Of a DNA stretch of 64,000 bases, positions 55,797 through 64,000 are shown one piece after another. Origin of the DNA: Myxococcus stipitatus DSM 14675 (GTDB taxonomy: Bacteria > Myxococcota > Myxococcia > Myxococcales > Myxococcaceae); contig NC_020126.1 in assembly GCF_000331735.1 (NCBI RefSeq), forward strand, positions 1,364,001 to 1,428,000, written 5' to 3'. The translations under genes were made by a program, and so were the position numbers. The notes beneath the pieces are model-generated. The model saw nothing but the letters and a program-made list of their open reading frames with translations, was not told the DNA's origin and searched no databases. The first letter of the stretch is position 1; the number at the start of each line of letters is the position of its first letter.

Positions 55797-56654
55797 CTAC
55801 AGCCGCATCCGCGCGGCCAGCTCGCGCTGCTGGAGCTGGCCCTTCTCCAACAGCAGCTCCAGCAGGGCGCGGAGGATCTTGGAGCTCTTCTCCTGGTTCT
55901 GCTGGAGCGTCTGCAGTCGCTGCAAGTCCTCCTCGGTCCACTCGGAGGAGGGCGCGCCACCGGTCAGGATTTCATCCAGGATATCCGCCGCGCTCGAACC
56001 CGCCGCCGCGGCCGGAGCGAGCTTCTCCGCGGGACGCGGCGCGGGCGCGGTGGCCGGCGAGTCGGGCGGGACGATGTCGGCGATGCGCTTCACCACCGTC
56101 TTGCCGCTCATGTCGACGACCTTGAACTCATCTTCAGGCTCGTCGACAGGTGCTTGTGTTTCAGAAGACGTGTTTCGCGACGGGTTGAAGCGCGTGCTGA
56201 TGACGGGCTCTTGATTGCGATAGTGGCGCAGAATCGCGTGCTCGATTTCGCGCTCGCCCGCGACCATGGGCACCACCCGGGCGCGGCTGCGCTGCGCCAC
56301 CTGGTCCAGGGTGCCCAGGTCCGTGGGGTCCGCCATGGCCAGCACCAGCGTCTTGCCGTTGTCCTTGAGCGACACCGGGAAGACGCCCTTCTGCTCCGCG
56401 AGCGTGATGTCCACGCGCGCCAGTGCTCCCGCGTCGCGCGTGATGTTGCCCAGTTGCACGCGCTGCATCCCCAGGCCCTGGCAGATGGCCTCGGTGACGG
56501 TGTCCTCGCTGGCCAGCCCCAGGTCCGCGACGATGCGCGACAGCCGCCCTCCCCACTGGTCGAAAGTGGCCAGGGCGCTGCGCAGCTGAAGGTCGTCGAT
56601 GACGCGGGCCTTGACGAGGATGTCGCCAATGCGATTGCGGGAAGGAGAAGCCAT
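55797..56654 (-). CDS. Stand-alone MshEN (GspE N-terminal) domain protein
   Basis: 285 residues from ATG 56654. Residues 5-160 match the N-terminal domain of type II secretion / type IV pilus ATPases: RIGDILVKARVIDDLQLRSALATFDQWGGRLSRIVADLGL and a second part (VDITLAEQKGVFPVSLKDNGKTLVLAMADPTD). RIGDILV...GGRLSRIV...L follows the pattern that binds c-di-GMP in MshE. The ATPase half is absent; instead there is an Ala/Pro linker and a helical C-terminus (LQTLQQNQEKSSKILRALLELLLEKG). It may be a c-di-GMP-responsive adaptor. Convergent with serB. Confidence 0.82.
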   Translation of the reverse strand: MASPSRNRIGDILVKARVIDDLQLRSALATFDQWGGRLSRIVADLGLASEDTVTEAICQGLGMQRVQLGNITRDAGALARVDITLAEQKGVFPVSLKDNGKTLVLAMADPTDLGTLDQVAQRSRARVVPMVAGEREIEHAILRHYRNQEPVISTRFNPSRNTSSETQAPVDEPEDEFKVVDMSGKTVVKRIADIVPPDSPATAPAPRPAEKLAPAAAAGSSAADILDEILTGGAPSSEWTEEDLQRLQTLQQNQEKSSKILRALLELLLEKGQLQQRELAARMRL

Positions 56655-56735
56655 GGCTCGAGAGTCTACCGTCTGAACGCGCGGACGCTGAGTCCGCGAC
56701 GCATTTGCCCGCTTCTTGGGCGAGGAGGCGCCACC

Positions 56736-56930
56736 ATGCAACCCTTCGCGGAAGCCGCTGTCCTGCAGTGCCCCTATTGCGGCGAACAGGTGGAGGTCGA
56801 CGTGGACCCCATTGGCGCCACCGACGAGCACTACATCGAGGACTGCCCGGTGTGCTGCCGCCCGTGGACTGTCCACGTCGCCCGCGCCGAGGAGGCCGTC
56901 GGCGTCACCCTGGGCCGCGAGGACGACTGA
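56736..56930 (+). CDS. CPXCG-motif cysteine-rich small protein
   Basis: 64 residues, with GGAGG 8 nt before the ATG. LQCPYCGEQVEV gives the CPxCG motif near residue 12 and DCPVCCRPW the second cysteine pair near 37, which together can bind one zinc. The family (about 60 residues) is widespread in Proteobacteria and has no settled function. Divergent from the MshEN gene across 81 bp. Confidence 0.9.
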   Translation: MQPFAEAAVLQCPYCGEQVEVDVDPIGATDEHYIEDCPVCCRPWTVHVARAEEAVGVTLGREDD

Positions 56931-57171
56931 CCCCGGACGAACCCACCCCCAGGGCTCTTTCGGCGGACTGGAGGGCAGGCAGGCGGCCCTGGCGCGAGGG
57001 CCGCGGGCGGGGCGGGGGCGTTGCTTGACACGTCCCGGAGCATGGTTCTCTTGAGTCTTGTGAGGCGGCGCTGGAGCCCCGAAGGGGAGCCCGAGGCGAC
57101 CGCGAACCAGGACACCGTCTGTGATTCACATGCCGTGCACCCGCGATGGGTGTCACGAACAGGAGAAGACC

Positions 57172-57618
57172 ATGCATAGCCGCAACCCGTTCAACTCCGC
57201 CGTGGTGGTGAACCCCCTGATGCGCGACTTCGACGCGCTCTTCCGCGAGCTGGGCCAGCCCGGCTTCTTCCGTCAGGCCCCGCGCGAGCGCGCGCCGGCC
57301 GCCGACATCCTCGAGTCCGAGGCGGGCATCACCCTGCACCTCGACATCCCGGGGGTGGACGCGAAGGACATCCAGGTGACGGTGGAGCGCGACGTGCTCA
57401 CCGTGAAGGCGGAGCGCAAGGCGCAGCCCTTGGCCGAGGGCGTCAACGTGCGACGCCAGGAGCGAGCCCAGGGGGCTTTCACGCGCTCGTTCTCCCTGCC
57501 GGAGACGGTGGACGCCACCCAGGTGGAGGCGCGCTACGAGCAAGGCGTGCTGACGCTGACACTGCCCCGGCGTGAGGAATCCAAGCCCCGCGTCATCGAG
57601 GTCAAGGTCCAGAGCTGA
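57172..57618 (+). CDS. Hsp20-family small heat shock protein
   Basis: 148 residues; AGGAG lies 6 nt before the ATG. The alpha-crystallin domain spans about 42-140: ADILESEAGITLHLDIPGVDAKDIQVTV, then GAFTRSFSLPETVD and the A-x-x-x-n-G-V-L motif YEQGVLTLTLPR. The C-terminus RVIEVKV supplies the I-x-I/V anchor used in oligomerisation. It holds unfolding proteins under stress. A TTGACA hexamer at 57025 and an 8-bp hairpin at 57135-57156 lie in the leader; no good -10 or thermometer is apparent. Confidence 0.95.
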   Translation: MHSRNPFNSAVVVNPLMRDFDALFRELGQPGFFRQAPRERAPAADILESEAGITLHLDIPGVDAKDIQVTVERDVLTVKAERKAQPLAEGVNVRRQERAQGAFTRSFSLPETVDATQVEARYEQGVLTLTLPRREESKPRVIEVKVQS

Positions 57619-57695
57619 ATCGCGCGCACACCCCTCCTGGGAGGCCGCTGTCCGCCGGTAACGGCGCGGCTTCCTCTCCCTACTTCACCCCTGTC

Positions 57696-57728
57696 GAGGG
57701 CTTCCGCGAGGGGGTGGCGGAAGCCCTC
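57696..57728. terminator. Bidirectional terminator hairpin
   Basis: GAGGGCTTCCGC (57696-57707) pairs perfectly with GCGGAAGCCCTC (57717-57728) over a 9-nt loop. It sits between convergent hsp20 and the HTH-receiver gene, 6 bp from the latter's stop. Confidence 0.7.
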
Positions 57729-57734
57729 CGCGCT

Positions 57735-58316
57735 TCAGCGCTTGGCGCTGAGCGAGATGGGCACGCGGAACAGCTCCAGCACCTGCTGTACATCCAGCGG
57801 CTTGGCCAGGCACGCCAGCGCGCCGGCCTGCTTCGACTGCTCCACCACGTCGGCGGTGTGCACGGACGTCATGGTGATGAGGCGCACGCCTTCCATCTGC
57901 TTGCGCTGACGGATGCGGCGGCAGACCTCGAGGCCGTCGATGTCCGGCATGTTGAGGTCGATGATCATGCCGTGCGGCTTCTGCTCGGACACCAGCAGCA
58001 GGGCCTCCACGCCGCTCGTCGTCGTCTGCAGCTCCACCTGCGCCGCGAAGGGCTTGAACGCGCGCTTGATGGCGTCCAGCACCGCGCGCTCGTCGTCCAC
58101 CACCAGCAGGCGCACCGTGCCGCTGCCCAGCTCCTCGGGAACCGGCATCTGGTGGGTGATGAGGAACGTGCGCAGGTCCGCGGACCGCACCCGGCGGTGG
58201 CCGCCCGGCGTCCTGAAGGCCATCAGGATGCCCCGGTCAATCCACTTGCTCACCGTGGACGGATCCACCTGAAGCAAACGACTGATGTCGTGCGTCGTGT
58301 AGAGCTGGTCCGTCAT
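57735..58316 (-). CDS. MerR/excisionase-type HTH - receiver regulator
   Basis: 193 residues from ATG 58316, with GGGAG 8 nt upstream. The N-terminal HTH (about 4-55) is of the MerR/excisionase class: YTTHDISRLLQVDPSTVSKWIDRGILMAFRTPGGHRRV. The receiver (about 68-185) has LLVVDDE, phosphoacceptor in IIDLNMPDIDGLEV, MTSVH, and LAKPLDV. DNA-binding first and receiver last is the reverse of most response regulators. No kinase gene is adjacent, so it is an orphan. It follows kdsC by 74 bp on the same strand. Confidence 0.9.
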   Translation of the reverse strand: MTDQLYTTHDISRLLQVDPSTVSKWIDRGILMAFRTPGGHRRVRSADLRTFLITHQMPVPEELGSGTVRLLVVDDERAVLDAIKRAFKPFAAQVELQTTTSGVEALLLVSEQKPHGMIIDLNMPDIDGLEVCRRIRQRKQMEGVRLITMTSVHTADVVEQSKQAGALACLAKPLDVQQVLELFRVPISLSAKR

Positions 58317-58390
58317 CGCCGTACTCCCCTCTTGCTGCATCATTCCGCTGCCCATGGAATCAACCACCTACCTTGAATACGGGGTTTCCT

Positions 58391-58972
58391 TCAACCTCTC
58401 TGCGCACTGCGTCCATCAGTCCCCCTCATCAGACCCACGGCCCCGTCCCAGAGACCTCGGGACTTGAGGACCAGCTCCACGAGCTCCCGAGCGGCGCCTC
58501 GGCCGCCTGGGCTGTGGGTGACGAAGTGGACCTCCTGACGCACCTCGGGAACAGCATCCGCGGGACACGCGGACAAGCCCACCTTCGAGAGTGGGGCCAG
58601 GTCGTTGTGGTCATCCCCCATGTAGGCACACTCGCCCGGGGGGACATCCAACTGCCGGAGCAGCTCGTCCAGTGCGGCACCCTTGTCCTTGCGGCCTTGA
58701 AACACTGCCGCCAGGCCCAGCTCCCGCCCGCGTGCCTCCACGATGCCTGAGGTGCGGGCGGTGAGGATGGCGGCGGGCAGGCCCGACAGTCGGGCCATGA
58801 CCAGGGCGTGGCCATCCTTCACATCGAAGCGCTTCATCAGCTCCCCGCCGTCGCCGTAATACAGGCCGCCGTCGGTGAGCACCCCGTCCACGTCAAAGAC
58901 AAGCAGCCGCACGCGTGCCGCGCGGGACGTCAGCTCTTCCTTTCCCGGCTTGGAAAGTGCTTCCGTCGGCAT
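58391..58972 (-). CDS. kdsC: 3-deoxy-D-manno-octulosonate-8-phosphate phosphatase
   Basis: 193 residues from ATG 58972 (AAGGAG 11 nt upstream). An in-frame ATG at 59005 overlaps the kdsA stop as TGATG and would add 11 residues; either is possible. HAD motifs: LLVFDVDGVLTDGGLYYGDGGE, ILTARTSGIVEARGRELGL, KDKGAALDELL, and YMGDDHNDLAPL. This C0-type HAD subfamily makes Kdo from Kdo-8-phosphate. The partner kdsA lies immediately upstream and pyrG before that supplies CTP for CMP-Kdo. Confidence 0.92.
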   Translation of the reverse strand: MPTEALSKPGKEELTSRAARVRLLVFDVDGVLTDGGLYYGDGGELMKRFDVKDGHALVMARLSGLPAAILTARTSGIVEARGRELGLAAVFQGRKDKGAALDELLRQLDVPPGECAYMGDDHNDLAPLSKVGLSACPADAVPEVRQEVHFVTHSPGGRGAARELVELVLKSRGLWDGAVGLMRGTDGRSAQRG

Positions 58973-59004
58973 GAGTCGCTCGGCTCCTTCTCTTGGCGTG
59001 TTCA

Positions 59005-61562
<2,558 letters not shown>

Positions 61563-61796
61563 TCAGTTTCCGTCCCAACCACCCGAGCGGGAGACCGCGA
61601 ACTCGCGGACGTCAGGTTGTCCGACACGGAAGTCGCGCAAGTCACAGTTACGGCAGCTCCAGCCCTCCCAGCCCCGCTTGACGACCATGTGCAAGCAGGC
61701 GTCGTAGTTGGGGCAGTAGAGGTTGCGCTGAGCCTGGACGGCCTCCTCATCGCGCAACGCGGTGGGAAGTGGGCTGGGGCACGGGGTGATGGACAC
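61563..61796 (-). CDS. Small zinc-ribbon-like protein
   Basis: 77 residues from GTG 61796, with GGGAG 7 nt upstream; a TTG at 61820 would add eight. Centre: YCPNYDACLHMVVKRGWEGW followed by SCRNCDLRDF, i.e. C-x5-C-x15-C-x2-C, able to bind one zinc or an Fe-S cluster. The flanks are charged and variable. No family recognised; could be a DNA-binding or regulatory accessory. It lies 84 bp upstream of pyrG on the same strand. Confidence 0.68.
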   Translation of the reverse strand: MSITPCPSPLPTALRDEEAVQAQRNLYCPNYDACLHMVVKRGWEGWSCRNCDLRDFRVGQPDVREFAVSRSGGWDGN

Positions 61797-61880
61797 GGCA
61801 AATCTCCCGGATGGGTACAAAAAGGTCGGCCACTCCCCCCGGGCGGTTGGAACAGTCTCTCAGGGACTCCATTCCCGGGG

Positions 61881-61920
61881 GAAAGTAAAAGACCCGTTCC
61901 CGCGTGTGCGCGGAAACGGG
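61881..61920 (-). terminator. Strong intrinsic terminator, minus strand
   Basis: On the minus strand, CCCGTTTCCGCG pairs with CGCGGGAACGGG (12 bp, one G-T pair) across CACA, followed by TCTTTTACTTTC. It ends the transcript coming from the ABC exporter and short ORF. Confidence 0.85.
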
Positions 61921-61963
61921 CCCTCGTTACCTCGGGCGTCTTCCACCGCCTTGGGGGCTGACT

Positions 61964-62068
61964 TCAGGCCGCCTTGGCGGAGGTGGACGCCTGATTCTTG
62001 CTGTCGATCAAGGCATCACCTCCTTTCTTGCGGCCGAAGAAGTAATCACCCACGGGATTGCGCGCCAC
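61964..62068 (-). CDS. Candidate 34-residue peptide downstream of ABC exporter
   Basis: An open frame from GTG 62068 to TGA 61964 encodes 34 residues, beginning VARNPVGDYFFGRKKGG and ending in an Ala/Ser/Lys tail. Third positions are mostly G/C. Inside it, the bases at 62015-62026 (AAAGGAGGTGAT) match the 16S rRNA 3' end perfectly and stand 7 nt before an in-frame TTG (62011), which would start a 15-residue peptide. It lies 42 bp after the exporter stop and 43 bp before a strong terminator. Whether either peptide is made cannot be told from sequence; it may be a peptide precursor or a chance frame. Confidence 0.4.
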   Translation of the reverse strand: MARNPVGDYFFGRKKGGDALIDSKNQASTSAKAA

Positions 62069-62110
62069 TTTCCGGAAGCATTAGTGCGGGCCTGAGTGGC
62101 GAGCAGCCCT

Positions 62111-63877
62111 TCAGGCCGCGACGAACTGGCGCTCCACCAGCCTGCGGTACAGGCCCTCCTGGCCCATGAGGCTTGCGTGGGTGCCGCTCTGGACGATGCG
62201 GCCTCCCTCCAGCACGAGCACGCGGTCCACGTTGGCCACCGTGGACAAGCGGTGCGCGATGATGAGCGTGGTGCGACCTTTCATCAGCCGCTCCAGCGCG
62301 TCCTTCACCAGGTGCTCGCTCTCCGCGTCCAAGGCGCTGGTGGCCTCGTCGAGGATGAGCAGGCGAGGGTCCTTCAACACCGCGCGGGCGATGGCCACGC
62401 GCTGCTTCTGTCCGCCGGACAGCTGCACTCCGCGCTCGCCGACGGGGGTGGCGTAGCCCTCCGGGAAGCGCTGGATGAAGTCGTGGGCGTTGGCGGCGCG
62501 CGCGGCCTCCTCCACCTCCTCCTGCGTGGCGTCTGGCCGGGCATAGCGGATGTTGTCCGCGATGGAGCAGGAGAAGAGCTGGGGCTCCTGCGCGACCATT
62601 CCGATGTTGCGCCGCAGCCACTCCGGCTCGAGCGAGGTGAGCGGCTGTCCGTCCAAGAGCACCGCGCCGCCCTGCGGGTCGTAGAAGCGCGACAGGAGCG
62701 AGGCGAGCGTGGACTTGCCCGCGCCGGAGGGGCCGACGACGGCGACCACCTCGCCGGGCCTCATCTCCAGGTCCATTCCCTGGAGCACGGGAACGTCCGA
62801 GCGGGTGGGGTAGGCGAAGCGCACCGCGCGGAACTCCACGTGGCCCTTCACCGCGGCCAGCGTCTGTCCGCCGGAGGGGATGGCGGGCTCGCGGTCCATC
62901 AGCTCGAAGACGCGCTCGGCGGCGCCGCTGGCGCGCATGAAGTCCGCCCACACCTCCGCGACGGCGCTCAGGGAGAGCGCGACCAGCGACGTGTAGATGA
63001 GGAACGAGGTGAGGGCGCCCACGCTGAGCGCTCCGTCCACCACCAGCCGGCCGCCGTACCAGAGCATGGCCGCGGTGGAGCCGTACATGGCGATGGAGGC
63101 GATGCCCATGAACACCGCGGACTGGCGCGCGCGCGTCTTGGCGAGCTCGAGCGCCCGGTCCACCGCGGCGCTGTAGCGCTCCACCTCGTGACTCTCCGCG
63201 GCGAAGGAGCGCACGGTGCGGATGCCGGAGAGGTCCTCTTCGGCCACCTCGCTGGAGGCGGCGAGCGCGTCCTGCACCTGACGCGACAGGACGCGAACGC
63301 GCCGGCCATACACCACCGCGCCAATGGCGACGGCGGGGATGATGGCGAGCATCACCAGGGTGAGGCGCGGGGACGTGAAGAAGAGGAGCACCACGCCCCC
63401 CAGCGCCTGGAGGGTGTAGCGCAGCGTCATGGAGATGTTGGTGGTGACGGTGTTCTGCAGGACGCTGGTGTCGGAGGCCAGTCGACTGGTGAGCTCACCG
63501 GTGCGACGCTCGTCGAAGAACGCGACCTCTTGGGACAACAGGCTCTGGAACAGGCGCTTGCGCAGCCGCGTCACGACGCGCTCGCCGGCGGTGCTGAAAA
63601 GATAGACGCGCAGGGCCATGGCCACGCCCTGCACGACGAAGACGCAGAACATCACCAGGGCGATGGTGTCCAGGCGCTCGCGGCTCCGGGCACCGAGTGC
63701 CTCGTCGACGAGGTCGCCGATGGCTCGGGGAAAGGCGAGGGTGGCCACGCTGCTGATGAAGAGAAAGAGCGTGCCCACGACAAGCGTGGGAAGCTCGGGC
63801 CTCGCCAGCGTGAGCAGGCGACGCAACGTCAAGCGCGAGGGGGGGCGGGACTTGGAGGGAGACGGGGAGGCGGACAC
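62111..63877 (-). CDS. ABC half-transporter (ABCB/MsbA-like exporter)
   Basis: 588 residues from GTG 63877. Membrane domain about 25-320 with six helices; coupling region FDERRTGELTSRLASDTSVLQ and EDLSGIRTVRSFAAE. Nucleotide-binding domain about 345-585: Walker A GPSGAGKST near 379, Q-loop GMVAQEPQLF, signature LSGGQKQRVAIARA, Walker B LLILDEATSALD, H-loop IIAHRLST. It should homodimerise and export lipid, drug or peptide. There is no C39 peptidase domain. Closest in style to BmrA/MsbA/TAP types. Confidence 0.92.
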   Translation of the reverse strand: MSASPSPSKSRPPSRLTLRRLLTLARPELPTLVVGTLFLFISSVATLAFPRAIGDLVDEALGARSRERLDTIALVMFCVFVVQGVAMALRVYLFSTAGERVVTRLRKRLFQSLLSQEVAFFDERRTGELTSRLASDTSVLQNTVTTNISMTLRYTLQALGGVVLLFFTSPRLTLVMLAIIPAVAIGAVVYGRRVRVLSRQVQDALAASSEVAEEDLSGIRTVRSFAAESHEVERYSAAVDRALELAKTRARQSAVFMGIASIAMYGSTAAMLWYGGRLVVDGALSVGALTSFLIYTSLVALSLSAVAEVWADFMRASGAAERVFELMDREPAIPSGGQTLAAVKGHVEFRAVRFAYPTRSDVPVLQGMDLEMRPGEVVAVVGPSGAGKSTLASLLSRFYDPQGGAVLLDGQPLTSLEPEWLRRNIGMVAQEPQLFSCSIADNIRYARPDATQEEVEEAARAANAHDFIQRFPEGYATPVGERGVQLSGGQKQRVAIARAVLKDPRLLILDEATSALDAESEHLVKDALERLMKGRTTLIIAHRLSTVANVDRVLVLEGGRIVQSGTHASLMGQEGLYRRLVERQFVAA

Positions 63878-63971
63878 TCGCGGAGACTAGCGCGGAGTCC
63901 TTGGGTTCGCACGGCTACGCGCTGTCGGGGCGGGTGGGAGCAGCTCATCCTTTCGGACACGGAGGTAGGTC

Positions 63972-64000
63972 ATGGAGCAGCACATCTTCGGTGGTACCGG
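63972..64000 (+). CDS. 5' end of a gene cut by the window edge
   Basis: ATG 63972 has GGAGG 6 nt upstream and begins MEQHIFGGT, running off the edge. Such an opening is seen in aldo/keto reductases, but nine residues cannot establish the family. Divergent from the ABC exporter. Confidence 0.5.

Overview
The window looks like a chromosomal segment from a myxobacterium close to Myxococcus. It has very high GC with G/C-ending codons, many GTG/TTG starts, a sigma-54 gene with NtrC-type partners, several lineage-type lipoproteins, and a gene order that I recall from M. xanthus. I see no mobile elements, CRISPR arrays, tRNA or rRNA genes. The assignment rests on motif recognition and memory of gene order, not on a search.

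Layout: (1) 1-17 kb is a Wzx/Wzy-type polysaccharide locus: the end of a flippase gene, three GT2 glycosyltransferases, three acyltransferase-3 proteins, a ROK sugar kinase, a WecA-like initiating transferase, two predicted nucleotidyltransferases, UDP-glucose dehydrogenase, and a Wzy-like polymerase with a TPR tail. It resembles the M. xanthus BPS (biosurfactant polysaccharide) locus. (2) 17-25 kb: a YbaK-type deacylase, astB, then a late acyltransferase and lptC-lptA-lptB (lipid A / LPS transport), followed by rpoN and a GNAT gene with an unusual start hairpin. (3) 25-36 kb: hpf, ptsN, dtd, dacB, ssb, an isolated sdhC, hslO, a leucine-type dehydrogenase, a phosphoribosyltransferase with a histone-like tail, and unrecognised genes. 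(4) 36-43.4 kb: selB is translationally coupled to a histidine kinase and an NtrC-type regulator. These are followed by a sigma-54 promoter and a roughly 120-nt terminator-ended RNA whose stem-loop carries a seven-cytosine loop. The arrangement matches pxrK-pxrR-pxr, the small-RNA system that gates fruiting-body development in M. xanthus, and a GNAT gene follows. (5) 43.4-51.8 kb, minus strand: nuoEFJKLMN, a partial complex I operon lacking nuoABCDGHI. (6) 51.8-64 kb: a PilZ-receiver protein, a kinase-like protein lacking the catalytic Asp, serB, a stand-alone MshEN-type protein, hsp20, a HTH-receiver regulator, kdsC-kdsA-pyrG (Kdo and CTP supply), a small zinc-ribbon-like protein, and an ABC exporter followed by a very short candidate gene and a strong terminator.

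Functionally, the window gathers cell-envelope assembly (polysaccharide, lipid A, LPS export, Kdo, peptidoglycan trimming) with starvation and sigma-54 control (rpoN, ptsN, hpf, pxrK/R, pxr). The most notable items are the pxr locus, the hairpins that mask the ribosome-binding sites of both GNAT genes, overlapping palindromes and a sigma-54-like site upstream of rpoN, the kinase-like protein with a HHN loop, and the short ORF behind the ABC exporter.
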